Part shown: one piece after another, positions 36,362-45,223 of the stretch
Layout: each line of letters starts with the position of its first letter
Position numbering within the stretch: position 1 is the first letter of the stretch
DNA from: Holzapfeliella saturejae
GTDB taxonomy: Bacteria > Bacillota > Bacilli > Lactobacillales > Lactobacillaceae
Reading direction: 5' to 3'
Length of the DNA stretch: 64,000 nucleotides
Assembly: GCF_037546065.1 (NCBI RefSeq)
Contig: NZ_JAWMWG010000001.1
Location: 682,001-746,000 of the forward strand
Translations under genes and position numbers: made by a program
The notes under the pieces: generated by a model
Seen by the model: the letters and a program-made list of their open reading frames with translations, nothing else
What the model was told of the DNA's origin: nothing
The model's database searches: none

Positions 36362-37798
36362 TTGAGTCAAGGTAAAATTGTCCAAGTTATTGGACCCGTT
36401 GTTGACGTGGCTTTTCCATTAGATAATGAGTTGCCCGATATCAACAATGCTTTAAAAGTAACTAAAAACGATAACGACTCAATCATTCTTGAAGTTGCCC
36501 TTGAACTTGGGGATGGTGTTTTAAGAACAATCTCCATGGAATCAACTGATGGATTGCAACGCGGAATGATCGTTGAAGATACAAAATCTCCGATTTCTGT
36601 GCCGGTAGGTAAAGAAACTCTAGGACGTGTCTTCAATGTTTTAGGTCAAACAATTGATGGTGGGGAAGAATTCCCTGCTGACTTCAAACGTGAAGGTATT
36701 CACAAAGAAGCCCCAAACTATGATGAACTAAGTACTGGTAGTGAAATTTTAGAAACTGGTATTAAAGTTATCGACTTACTAGCGCCATATACACGTGGTG
36801 GTAAAGTCGGATTATTCGGTGGTGCCGGTGTTGGTAAAACCGTTTTAATCCAAGAATTAATTCATAACATTGCGGAAGAACACGGTGGTATTTCAGTATT
36901 TACCGGTGTTGGAGAACGTACACGTGAAGGTAATGACTTATACTTTGAAATGAAAGAATCCGGTGTTCTAGAAAAAACAGCCATGGTGTTTGGTCAAATG
37001 AACGAGCCACCTGGAGCTCGTATGCGTGTGGCACTAACAGGACTAACAATTGCGGAATACTTCCGTGATGTTGAAGGACAAGATGTGCTATTATTTATTG
37101 ATAATATCTTTAGATTTACACAAGCTGGTTCAGAGGTATCTGCTTTACTTGGTCGTATGCCTTCAGCTGTTGGTTACCAACCAACTCTTGCAACTGAAAT
37201 GGGTCAACTACAAGAACGTATTACATCAACTAAGAATGGATCAATCACATCTATTCAAGCTATCTACGTTCCTGCTGATGACTACACTGACCCTGCTCCT
37301 GCAACAACATTTGCTCACTTGGATGCAACAACTAACCTAGAACGTCGTTTAGTAGAACAAGGGATTTATCCTGCGGTTGATCCACTGGAATCTTCATCTA
37401 ATGCATTAGATCCAGAAACAGTTGGACAAGAACACTATGAAGTTGCAACAGAAGTTCAACACATGTTACAACGTTATCGTGAATTGCAAGATATCATCTC
37501 TGTTTTAGGTATGGATGAGTTGTCTGATGATGAAAAATTAGTTGTGCAACGTGCACGTAAAATTCAATTCTTCTTATCACAAAACTTCCACGTTGCTGAA
37601 CAATTTACAGGTGTAAAAGGTTCATATGTATCAGTTGCTGATACAGTAGCTGGATTTAAACAAATTTTAGATGGACAACTAGATGATCTTCCAGAAGATG
37701 CATTCCGTGGTGTAGGTCCAATTGATGATGTTATTGAAAAAGCAAAATCAATGGGATATGACCATCAACCAGCTGAAGCAGCTTCAGCTCAAGAATAG
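36362..37798 (+). CDS. atpD: F1Fo ATP synthase subunit beta
   Basis: 478 residues. Catalytic subunit. P-loop GGAGVGKT at 153-160, GERTREGNDLY, and the ATPase signature PAVDPLESSS. The start TTG 36362 (MSQGKIVQVIGPVVDV) is chosen since AGGAGG lies eight bases upstream; the frame open from 36278 lies within atpG. Confidence 0.97.
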   Translation: MSQGKIVQVIGPVVDVAFPLDNELPDINNALKVTKNDNDSIILEVALELGDGVLRTISMESTDGLQRGMIVEDTKSPISVPVGKETLGRVFNVLGQTIDGGEEFPADFKREGIHKEAPNYDELSTGSEILETGIKVIDLLAPYTRGGKVGLFGGAGVGKTVLIQELIHNIAEEHGGISVFTGVGERTREGNDLYFEMKESGVLEKTAMVFGQMNEPPGARMRVALTGLTIAEYFRDVEGQDVLLFIDNIFRFTQAGSEVSALLGRMPSAVGYQPTLATEMGQLQERITSTKNGSITSIQAIYVPADDYTDPAPATTFAHLDATTNLERRLVEQGIYPAVDPLESSSNALDPETVGQEHYEVATEVQHMLQRYRELQDIISVLGMDELSDDEKLVVQRARKIQFFLSQNFHVAEQFTGVKGSYVSVADTVAGFKQILDGQLDDLPEDAFRGVGPIDDVIEKAKSMGYDHQPAEAASAQE

Positions 37799-37809
37799 GA
37801 GTGAAAATC

Positions 37810-38238
37810 ATGGCAGATAATAATATTATAACTGTCACTGTTGTTACTCCCTATGGCATTCAATATAGTCACCGTGCACATATGGTGAGTGTGAAGTCAA
37901 TTGATGGTGATTTAGGAATCATGGCTAACCATGAACCAATTGTTGCCCCACTAAAAATTAGTGAAGTTAGGGTAAAAAGAACCGATGACACAACTCACGT
38001 TGACGCAATTGCAGTAAACGGTGGCTTTATCGAATTTCAAGATAATGTTGCAACAATTGTGGCTGACGGTGCTGAACGTGCTAGAGATATTGATTTAAGC
38101 AAAGCTGAGCAAGAAAGAAGCGAAGCTGAGAAAAAACTTCATGAAGCAGAAACACAACACGATATTGATCAACAACGTCGTGCTGAAGTTGCTTTGAAGA
38201 AAGCAATGAACCGAATTAATGTTTCTAAGCACCTATAA
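37810..38238 (+). CDS. atpC: F1Fo ATP synthase subunit epsilon
   Basis: 142 residues. N-terminal beta sandwich (TVTVVTPYGIQYSHRAHMVSV) and C-terminal helical hairpin rich in Glu and Lys, which regulates ATPase activity. ATG 37810 is chosen: AGGAGTG, which includes the alternative GTG 37801, serves as its ribosome site. Last gene of the operon, followed by a terminator. Confidence 0.95.
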   Translation: MADNNIITVTVVTPYGIQYSHRAHMVSVKSIDGDLGIMANHEPIVAPLKISEVRVKRTDDTTHVDAIAVNGGFIEFQDNVATIVADGAERARDIDLSKAEQERSEAEKKLHEAETQHDIDQQRRAEVALKKAMNRINVSKHL

Positions 38239-38267
38239 AAAGTGAACACATTTTGTGTTCGCTTTTT
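38237..38267 (+). terminator. Terminator of the ATP synthase operon
   Basis: AAAAAGTGAACACA pairs with TGTGTTCGCTTTTT (one mismatch) around a short loop, with a T run. Confidence 0.9.
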
Positions 38268-38440
38268 TTAATGCTATTTTTTATTAAATTTCTGTTTTTG
38301 TTAGTTAATAATTGATATTTACTTGTTCAATTTATGATATTATATGAGGAGAGAATTTTATAAATCAAACTGATGAGATTGTTATCATCATATAATATGT
38401 TAAAATTCGACATGATTGACATGTGAAGGGAAAGATAATC

Positions 38441-39424
38441 GTGGTTAAAAATATAGGAATCGATTTAGGAACAGCAAATGTATTAATTTATGTTGCTGGA
38501 GATGGTATTGTTTTAAATGAACCATCTGTAGTTGCAATCGATACAAAAAACGATGAAGTTGTTGCTGTAGGGACAGAAGCTTATCGTATGGTTGGTCGTA
38601 CACCTGGTAATATTAAGGCTATTAGACCTTTAAAGGATGGGGTTATTGCTGATTTTGATATTACAGAAGCAATGTTGACTTACTTTATTGAAAAATTGAA
38701 TTTAAAAGGATTTTTATCTAAGCCAAATATTTTAATCTGTGCACCGACAAATGTAACAGATATTGAACAAAAGGCGATTATTCAAGCTGCTGAAAAAGCT
38801 GGCGGTAATAAAGTTTACTTAGAATTTGAACCTAAAGTAGCAGCAGTTGGTGCTGGCCTTGATATCTTTAAACCTCAAGGTAATATGGTTATTGATATTG
38901 GTGGGGGTACGAGTGATATTGCGGTACTTTCAATGGGTGAAGTTGTGACGAGTCGTTCACTACATTATGCGGGTAACAAAATGGATCAAAATATTGTTGC
39001 TTATGTTAAGCAAAAATATAATCTTTTGATTGGTGAACGAACAGCTGAAACAATCAAAAAAGAAATTGGTTCAGCTTTTGAAGCAGAAGAATCACAAGAA
39101 ATTGAAGTTCGTGGTCGTGATATGATTGATGGTCTACCTAAAGTGATGACAATCAATGCAGTAGAAGTCGAACAAGTCCTATCTGAAGGGTTGATGAGCA
39201 TTATTGATGCTGCTAAAGAAGTTCTAGAACAAACACCACCAGAGCTAGCTGCAGATATCATTGATCGTGGTATCATGTTGACTGGTGGGGGAGCTTTATT
39301 AAATAATCTAGACCGTCTTTTAGCCCACCACTTAAAAGTGCCAGTTATTGTGGCAGATAATAGTTTAGATGCTGTAGCTATTGGAACTGGTATTTTATTG
39401 GATAATATTGCTAAGAGAAGATAA
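38441..39424 (+). CDS. mbl: MreB-like actin homologue (Mbl type)
   Basis: 327 residues of the bacterial actin family. Phosphate-1 loop GIDLGTANVLIYV, phosphate-2 VIDIGGGTSDIAV and adenosine motif LTGGGALLNNLDRLL are intact. It forms membrane-bound filaments that guide lateral wall synthesis. GTG 38441 is chosen because AAGGGAAAG precedes it; GTG 38423 in frame has no site. The gene overlaps yidD by one base and is followed by DUF2969 and rodA, the LAB arrangement. A second paralogue (mreB) lies at 55017. DUF1146 and murA, often found before mbl in lactobacilli, are not here. Confidence 0.9.
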   Translation: MVKNIGIDLGTANVLIYVAGDGIVLNEPSVVAIDTKNDEVVAVGTEAYRMVGRTPGNIKAIRPLKDGVIADFDITEAMLTYFIEKLNLKGFLSKPNILICAPTNVTDIEQKAIIQAAEKAGGNKVYLEFEPKVAAVGAGLDIFKPQGNMVIDIGGGTSDIAVLSMGEVVTSRSLHYAGNKMDQNIVAYVKQKYNLLIGERTAETIKKEIGSAFEAEESQEIEVRGRDMIDGLPKVMTINAVEVEQVLSEGLMSIIDAAKEVLEQTPPELAADIIDRGIMLTGGGALLNNLDRLLAHHLKVPVIVADNSLDAVAIGTGILLDNIAKRR

Positions 39425-39714
39425 TGCGATTTATTTTCTTAAGGTGTATCAAATTTTATCAAACTCAAATTTCGCCTTTATTACCTAAGCGTTGTCGTTT
39501 TTATCCAACATGTTCTCAGTATGCCTTTAAAGCTATTGAAAAACACGGTGTGATTAAAGGGACTATTATGGGGATATCAAGAATTTTGAGGTGTCAGCCA
39601 TTCAATAAAGGTGGTCTTGATTTTGTTCCGGATAAGTTTTCACTGTTTCGAAATAAGAAATCTGATAAAATTGGTGACGAAATAATTAACAAAAATAAAA
39701 AAAGTAGTGAGTAG
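39424..39714 (+). CDS. yidD: Membrane protein insertion efficiency factor YidD
   Basis: 96 residues. The signature FYQTQISPLLPKRCRFYPTCSQYAFKAIEKHG with three Cys is intact. It assists YidC-dependent insertion at the inner face of the membrane. It overlaps mbl (TAATG). The C-terminal 25 residues are Lys/Asn-rich and variable, beyond the usual domain. Confidence 0.94.
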   Translation: MRFIFLRCIKFYQTQISPLLPKRCRFYPTCSQYAFKAIEKHGVIKGTIMGISRILRCQPFNKGGLDFVPDKFSLFRNKKSDKIGDEIINKNKKSSE

Positions 39715-39722
39715 AGAATTTT

Positions 39723-39953
39723 ATGTCTAAAAAAGTTAAAAACATTAATGTAGAAGTTAACGAAGTTAATAAAAAAAATGAAAATTACTATGAAGTAGTG
39801 ATTCCAAATAAACAAGTTATTGGAACGATTAAAAAAGCAGAATCACGCTATCAAATAGATATTGAAAAATCGAATAAAACACTATTTGCAAACAATTTAG
39901 AAAGCGCCATTAATGATTTGTTAGTTTACTTTAACTTACATGGCAAAATTTAA
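39723..39953 (+). CDS. DUF2969 family protein
   Basis: 76 residues, small, basic N-terminus and an alpha/beta core with VIGTIKKAESRYQIDI. The position between yidD and rodA is typical of DUF2969 in lactobacilli. Function unknown; conserved cotranscription with mbl and rodA suggests a link to cell shape. Confidence 0.75.
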   Translation: MSKKVKNINVEVNEVNKKNENYYEVVIPNKQVIGTIKKAESRYQIDIEKSNKTLFANNLESAINDLLVYFNLHGKI

Positions 39954-39986
39954 ATTATAAAATAAAAATCTAGGGGAGTATAAATT

Positions 39987-41165
39987 ATGGCACAAGTAGA
40001 TGAAAAGCCGAGCCTAATTGATCGACTAGATTTTGGAATTATTGTACCTGTTTTACTATTAGCTATTGTCGGAATGTATGCGATTTGGTTAGCTTCAGGC
40101 GCTAATTTAAGAGCAATTGTTTCTCAAGTTATTTGGTATTTTGTCGGTTTTTTAATTGTTGCTGTTATTATGCAATTTGATTCTGAACAGCTATTTAAAG
40201 TGTCGCCTTATGCGTATGCTGCAGGACTCACGTTGCTGTTTTTGGTTTTGATATTTCATGATCGATCGCTTGCTGCTGATACAGGAGCTATGAGTTGGTT
40301 TAAAGTAGGGCCATTTACTTTTCAACCTTCAGAGGTGATGAAACCGGCATTTATTTTGATGCTGGGACGATTAACTTATCGTCACAACCAACTTTATCGA
40401 GAACATACTGTTCGAAATGATAGTATTTTAATTGCTAAATTAATTTTAGTAATGTTGCCTGTTGCGGTGCTTTTGAAATTACAAAATGACTTTGGGACAA
40501 TGCTAGTATTCTTTGCCATCTTAGGCGGAGCAATTCTAGTTTCTGGGGTCACTTGGAAAATTTTGCTACCTGTTTTCTTAACCGTAGCTGTTATTGGGAC
40601 AATTGCAATTTTGTTAGTATCAACACCAAATGGTCAGGGAATCTTAAGACAATTTAATTTCAAAGCTTACCAATTTGAACGAATTAATAGTTGGTTAGAC
40701 CCGTCAGGGGATACTGCTAATAATTCCATGCAGTTATGGCAAAGTATGAAGGCTATTGGTTCAGGAGAATTATTTGGTCGAGGATTCGGTGTCAGAGTCG
40801 TTAATGTACCTGTTCAAACTACTGATATGGTTTTTTCTATTATCGGTGAAAGTTTTGGGTTTGTCGGTGTTATCTGTGTTATTTTAACTTATTTTTATTT
40901 GATTTTTAATATGGTTAAAGTTGCATTTCAAACGCGTAACGCTTTTTATTCATATGTTTCGACAGGTGTCATTATGATGATTTTATTCCATGTTTTTGAA
41001 AATATTGGGATGAGTATTGATCTTCTACCACTAACCGGAATCCCATTGCCATTTATTTCGGCAGGGGGATCGGCTTTATTAGGAAATATGATTGGTGTTG
41101 GATTGATTCTTTCGATGAAATATCACCATAAGAGTTATATTTTCAGTGGAAAAGGAGAGTTTTAG
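39987..41165 (+). CDS. rodA: SEDS glycosyltransferase RodA/FtsW
   Basis: 392 residues with about ten transmembrane helices. SEDS motifs GPFTFQPSEVMKPAFI, LLKLQNDFGTMLVF, and the final ENIGMSIDLLPLTGIPLPFISAGGSALL are intact. It polymerises glycan strands from lipid II. Context with mbl favours the elongation form RodA over FtsW. AGGGGAG precedes ATG 39987. Confidence 0.9.
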   Translation: MAQVDEKPSLIDRLDFGIIVPVLLLAIVGMYAIWLASGANLRAIVSQVIWYFVGFLIVAVIMQFDSEQLFKVSPYAYAAGLTLLFLVLIFHDRSLAADTGAMSWFKVGPFTFQPSEVMKPAFILMLGRLTYRHNQLYREHTVRNDSILIAKLILVMLPVAVLLKLQNDFGTMLVFFAILGGAILVSGVTWKILLPVFLTVAVIGTIAILLVSTPNGQGILRQFNFKAYQFERINSWLDPSGDTANNSMQLWQSMKAIGSGELFGRGFGVRVVNVPVQTTDMVFSIIGESFGFVGVICVILTYFYLIFNMVKVAFQTRNAFYSYVSTGVIMMILFHVFENIGMSIDLLPLTGIPLPFISAGGSALLGNMIGVGLILSMKYHHKSYIFSGKGEF

Positions 41166-41191
41166 TATTTATCAGTTAGGAGAGTGGCTAA

Positions 41192-42154
41192 ATGACTAGC
41201 AGTCAACTAGTTGAAGTTGAGCAAAATGTCAGTAACTTGTTTAAGCGTTTTGAAACAGGTGACTTTTACAATACGCTTTACCAACAGTTTCACAAGATAA
41301 AAGAACAAGTCAACTATCAAAAAAGACGTCGTCCAGTTCAAGTAGCAGAATTAACTGATGATAATAAAGAGAGAATTAAGTTTCTTGCTCAAGAAAAAAA
41401 TATTCAATCTCCAAAAATTGATGATTTAAAGTTTTTGTCACAATTTATTGGCGTAACGGATGTTGAAATTAGAGAGAAATATGTTCTAAAAACAATTGTT
41501 GAGTGTATTAAAAAACATTATTATAGTGAAAATCAGTTAATTTGGTTGAAAGATTTCATCTTAAATCCAGATAATTTGTATGCTCATATTTTGGAACCCA
41601 AAAATAATGCAGTTTTAGTCCGTAGTAGTGTTTTATTAATTTTAAATGCCCTTTTAGTTGAAGATGAAAAGTTTTATAACTTATTATCTCCACAAGATTA
41701 CCAAAAAATTGCATTGAAATTGGTGACTTACTCATTATTGGAACAAGACTATCAAGGATACAATCCCAAAATGGGTTGGATTCAAACTTATAGTTTAATT
41801 GTTGAGGCCACTAAAAAGATTTGTGAGGCACCCGTTCATCGGGCACTAAAGGTTTACTTAGTGACAGCTGTATTATTTGCTTATTTACAAACAGATGTAC
41901 CTCTTATTTTTGGTGAAAATCAAGTATTAGCAGAGTTAGTCTTAACTTTTTCATTAAGAGATAATTTTTATAATCACTTTATTGTGATGCTTTTAACACA
42001 ATGGAATGATCAGTACAAAGATGATTATAGTTCAAACGAACAATTGGGATTTTGGCATCAAGTCTATAACAGTGAACGTCTTATAGATAGTTTGTTAGTT
42101 TTGGAAGATTTGCCAGAATCTATTAGTAATTTAATTAGAAATGAGATCAAATAA
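41192..42154 (+). CDS. DUF2785-like alpha-helical protein
   Basis: 320 residues, soluble and mostly helical, no signal peptide. A stretch DYQGYNPKMGWIQTYSLIVEA near residue 190 resembles the DxRGF...GW.H motif of DUF2785 proteins, although the usual His is Gln here. Function unknown. AGGAG precedes ATG 41192, 26 bases after rodA, so it may be cotranscribed. A bidirectional terminator follows. Confidence 0.6.
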   Translation: MTSSQLVEVEQNVSNLFKRFETGDFYNTLYQQFHKIKEQVNYQKRRRPVQVAELTDDNKERIKFLAQEKNIQSPKIDDLKFLSQFIGVTDVEIREKYVLKTIVECIKKHYYSENQLIWLKDFILNPDNLYAHILEPKNNAVLVRSSVLLILNALLVEDEKFYNLLSPQDYQKIALKLVTYSLLEQDYQGYNPKMGWIQTYSLIVEATKKICEAPVHRALKVYLVTAVLFAYLQTDVPLIFGENQVLAELVLTFSLRDNFYNHFIVMLLTQWNDQYKDDYSSNEQLGFWHQVYNSERLIDSLLVLEDLPESISNLIRNEIK

Positions 42155-42182
42155 AAAAAGCCATTTTTAAATGGCTTTTTTT
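42153..42182. terminator. Bidirectional terminator
   Basis: AAAAAAAGCCATTT pairs with AAATGGCTTTTTTT around a two-base loop. It serves the DUF2785-like gene and, on the other strand, overlaps the stop of the small membrane protein gene. Confidence 0.92.
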
Positions 42183-42474
42183 ATTTGATATTCGTATTGA
42201 TTGAAACCGATAGCACAATGGATAAAACAATTAAAATGACACTAGTTAAGATGAGTGTAATAATATTATAAATAGCAGGTAGTGTGAAAGTAACAATTGC
42301 ACCAATTATAGCAACTATTACTAACATAATTGCAAATATTAATAGTGCTCGACTTAGAAAACGATCTTTTTCGGGATGAAAAACAAGGAAGGGTTTATCC
42401 TTAGTATAAAATAAACAGCCTGCAATATAGCAAATAATAGCAATGAAGGCTATCATAATAATTTTGATAATCAT
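42181..42474 (-). CDS. Small membrane protein of unknown function
   Basis: 97 residues. Three predicted transmembrane segments (about 3-24, 43-66 and 69-93), with the short loop YTKDKPFLVFHPEKDRFLS between the first two. Its ATG lies four bases after the rarA stop, so it is the last gene of the yueI-rarA run. I do not recognise the family with confidence. Confidence 0.65.
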   Translation of the reverse strand: MIIKIIMIAFIAIICYIAGCLFYTKDKPFLVFHPEKDRFLSRALLIFAIMLVIVAIIGAIVTFTLPAIYNIITLILTSVILIVLSIVLSVSINTNIK

Positions 42475-42478
42475 AACG

Positions 42479-43762
42479 TTAACGACGTCCTTTTCTTTGT
42501 AAATCTTTTAATTTTTGATATTGATTTTTGAATGAGATTTCAAATTTACTGTTTCCTTTAGGCTTAAAGTAGTGAGCATTTTTAAGACTATTAGGCAAAT
42601 AATCTTGAGCGATAAAATCATTTTCAAAATCATGAGGATATAAGTAACCAACACCACTTCCTAACTTTTCTGCACCACTATAATGTGCATCTTTAATGTG
42701 GCTAGGAATATCGCTAATACGTTTGGTCTGAATATCTGATAAGGCTTGATCAATAGCAGCCAAACTTGAATTTGATTTGGGTGATAGGCAAAGTTCAATA
42801 ACCGCATTGCTTAATGGAATACGGGCTTCAGGAAAGCCGACTTTTTCAGCTGCTTCAATAGCTGTCATTGTATGCAGCCAAGCTTGTGGATTAGCTAAAC
42901 CAATATCTTCAAAAACTATCACGGTTAACCGTCTAATAATACTAGGTAAATCCCCAGATAATATTAACCGAGCAAGATAGTGGAGTGCGGCATCTGTATC
43001 AGATCCTCTAATCGATTTTTGAAAAGCAGAAAGTAGGTTGTAATGACTATCACCATTTTTATCAGCAGAAATATTTTGCTTTTGAATAGAATCTTTAATG
43101 ATTGCCTCATTAATAGTAAGTTGATCAGATTCTTCCTGATAAGACGATAGTACAGCAAGTTCAAGACCGTTTAAAGCGTTTCGTAAATCGCCGTTACTAC
43201 GTGTTATCAGCAGTTCTCTTGCTTCATCTGTTAATTCGACGTGATACTTACCTAATCCATTGGTTTGATCAGATAAAGCACGATTAATTGCTTGACTAAT
43301 GTCATCAGAACTCAAAGGGTATAATTCGAAAATTTCAGTTCGTGATCGGATAGCAGGGGAAATCGAAATATATGGATTTTCAGTTGTAGCACCAATTAAA
43401 ATGATTTTACCTGATTCAAGCATCGGCAATAAAAAGTCTTGTTTAGTTTTATCCAAACGATGAATTTCATCTAGTAATAAAACGACAGCACCACTCATTT
43501 TAGCTTCTTCAGCTACGATTTTGAGTTCTTTTTTGCCATCAGTAGCAGCATTTAGCTGTCTAAAAGCATATTTTGTACTACCTGCAATTGCACTAGCGAT
43601 GCTGGTTTTTCCAATACCTGGAGGTCCGTATAAAATCATGGAAGTCAGCCGTTTAGCTTTAACCATACGATTGATAATTTTGTCTTTGCCTACTAGATGC
43701 TGTTGTCCGACAATATCAGCTATTGTCTGAGGTCGCATGCGGAAGGCTAGGGGAGCTGACAT
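42479..43762 (-). CDS. rarA: Replication-associated recombination ATPase RarA
   Basis: 427 residues of the AAA+ family (MgsA/RarA/WRNIP1). Walker A GPPGIGKTS near residue 45, Walker B VVLLLDEIHRLDK, sensor region IGATTENPY, and the C-terminal SDIPSHIKDAHYSGAEKLG of the family. It acts at stalled replication forks. Start ATG 43762 with AAAGGAG upstream, three bases after yueI, so the two are cotranscribed. Confidence 0.94.
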   Translation of the reverse strand: MSAPLAFRMRPQTIADIVGQQHLVGKDKIINRMVKAKRLTSMILYGPPGIGKTSIASAIAGSTKYAFRQLNAATDGKKELKIVAEEAKMSGAVVLLLDEIHRLDKTKQDFLLPMLESGKIILIGATTENPYISISPAIRSRTEIFELYPLSSDDISQAINRALSDQTNGLGKYHVELTDEARELLITRSNGDLRNALNGLELAVLSSYQEESDQLTINEAIIKDSIQKQNISADKNGDSHYNLLSAFQKSIRGSDTDAALHYLARLILSGDLPSIIRRLTVIVFEDIGLANPQAWLHTMTAIEAAEKVGFPEARIPLSNAVIELCLSPKSNSSLAAIDQALSDIQTKRISDIPSHIKDAHYSGAEKLGSGVGYLYPHDFENDFIAQDYLPNSLKNAHYFKPKGNSKFEISFKNQYQKLKDLQRKGRR

Positions 43763-43764
43763 GG

Positions 43765-44232
43765 TTAATCTCCTTTAATTAATTTTTTTAATTTACCCCA
43801 AAATGAAAGTTTTTGAGATTTAGGTTGAGCATCAACCTCATCATTTTCACTATACTTTTGAGCAATATCGATAACAGGTTCATTGATAGCTTCACTTGAA
43901 ACCACTAATACACCCGTTTTGTCATCTTCAATTTGAGCGGATTGATCACTAATTAAAGAAAACTTGATATTATTTTGAGAACAACATTTGATGATTAAAG
44001 AAGCATTGGCGGTATTGATTTTATTGTTAATTAAGACTTGATAATTTTGATAGCTCGGAATATGAGAAACTAAAGTTTTAACAATTTTTTGGTCTTTCAA
44101 TTGTGCAACTGAAAGCCTAACTAATACACGTTCTCGAAGTGAACCTAAGTATTTTCTTCTTTCATCCGGGTTAGTTTGTGGGGTGGAAGTCATCCCACTT
44201 TGTTCTAAGCGTTCATTTAATTTATCTGACAA
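43765..44232 (-). CDS. yueI: YueI family protein (DUF1694)
   Basis: 155 residues. The motif TNPDERRKYLGSLRERVLVRLS near the N-terminus matches Bacillus YueI, a small alpha/beta protein of unknown function. The C-terminal ~30 residues (SFWGKLKKLIKGD) are an extra basic tail that could touch membrane or nucleic acid. AAAGGAGG precedes ATG 44232. Confidence 0.8.
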   Translation of the reverse strand: MSDKLNERLEQSGMTSTPQTNPDERRKYLGSLRERVLVRLSVAQLKDQKIVKTLVSHIPSYQNYQVLINNKINTANASLIIKCCSQNNIKFSLISDQSAQIEDDKTGVLVVSSEAINEPVIDIAQKYSENDEVDAQPKSQKLSFWGKLKKLIKGD

Positions 44233-44269
44233 TGAGAATACCTCCTTTTGTATCTAATAAAAGTGTATT

Positions 44270-44297
44270 AAAAAATCCCCGATAAGGATACCGGGGA
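44270..44297 (-). terminator. Terminator after rpsD
   Basis: On the minus strand TCCCCG, a ten-base loop, CGGGGA and six T, 20 bases after the rpsD stop. Confidence 0.85.
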
Positions 44298-44317
44298 ATA
44301 AACAAAATATATAAATA

Positions 44318-44932
44318 TTAAAGTTTTTGGTTGTAGAATTCAACAACAAGTGATTCGTCGATTTCTGGTTCTAGTTCATCACGTTCTGGTAAACGAGTTA
44401 ATGAACCTGTTAGTTTGTTATCGTCAAATGAAACGAAAGCAGGGCGAGCAACTGTAGCTTCAACTGCTTCTTTAACGATAGCCAAGTTTTGTGAACGTTC
44501 TCTTAGTCCGATAACTTGGTCAGGTTTTACTTCGTAAGAAGGAATATCAACGCGTTGGCCATCAACAGTCACGTGACCGTGGTTTACTAATTGACGAGCT
44601 TGACGACGTGTAGTTGCTAGACCTAAACGGTAAACAACGTTATCTAAACGACGTTCTAGTAATACCATGAAGTTAACACCGTGTTTACCTTCACGAATTT
44701 TACCAGCTTTAACGAAAAGGTTCATAAATTGACGTTCAGTTAAACCGTACATCACACGTAGTTTTTGTTTTTCACGTAATTGTGAACCGTATTCTGAAAG
44801 TTTACCACGACGAGCGTTTGGACCGTGGTCACCTGGTGCGTAGTTACGACGTGCAAGTTCTTTACCAGTACCTGATAAAGAAATTCCAAGACGACGAGAT
44901 TTTTTCCAACTAGGACCTGTATATCTTGACAT
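44318..44932 (-). CDS. rpsD: Ribosomal protein S4
   Basis: 204 residues. 16S rRNA binding and early 30S assembly. N-terminal SRYTGPSWKKSRRLG, central S4 RNA-binding domain LERRLDNVVYRLGLATTRRQARQLVNHGHV. ATG 44932 is chosen because GGAGG lies upstream; the frame open from 44992 crosses the leader. No zinc Cys residues at the N-terminus. Monocistronic, with a promoter, leader and terminator of its own. Confidence 0.97.
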   Translation of the reverse strand: MSRYTGPSWKKSRRLGISLSGTGKELARRNYAPGDHGPNARRGKLSEYGSQLREKQKLRVMYGLTERQFMNLFVKAGKIREGKHGVNFMVLLERRLDNVVYRLGLATTRRQARQLVNHGHVTVDGQRVDIPSYEVKPDQVIGLRERSQNLAIVKEAVEATVARPAFVSFDDNKLTGSLTRLPERDELEPEIDESLVVEFYNQKL

Positions 44933-45104
44933 AAAAATGTTCCTCCATAAAATTTGATTATTGGAGTAAAATATAAGAAATAAGTTCGGCATTCGTGCAT
45001 TTTATGTTGATACTTTCACCACGTGCAGCCGCGGGGTACTCGTTCACTTAAAGCGCCATAAAATGTTGACGTTCTTGCCACTTATTGCTGCAATATTTTA
45101 CACT
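44933..45104 (-). promoter_or_regulatory. Structured 5' leader of rpsD, probable S4 autoregulatory RNA
   Basis: A ~170-base leader lies between a strong promoter and rpsD. It contains a GC-rich core (45022-45045) unlike the AT-rich flanks, enclosed by the inverted repeat CATTTTATG/CATAAAATG (44999-45007 and about 45056-45064). In Bacillus, S4 represses its own gene through a structured leader; that this leader does the same is inference. Confidence 0.6.
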
Positions 45105-45110
45105 CCTATT

Positions 45111-45139
45111 ATTATAGATGAGATAGCATTTTAAATCAA
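45111..45139 (-). promoter_or_regulatory. Promoter of rpsD
   Basis: On the minus strand TTGATT (45139-45134), 17 bases, and consensus TATAAT (45116-45111). Confidence 0.85.
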
Positions 45140-45223
45140 GTTTATTTATTTAATAAAAAACCTCTTCAAAGGCTTTATTTTTTGATACAATAATAGTTAT
45201 ATGGAATATTGGGGGAAGCTTTT

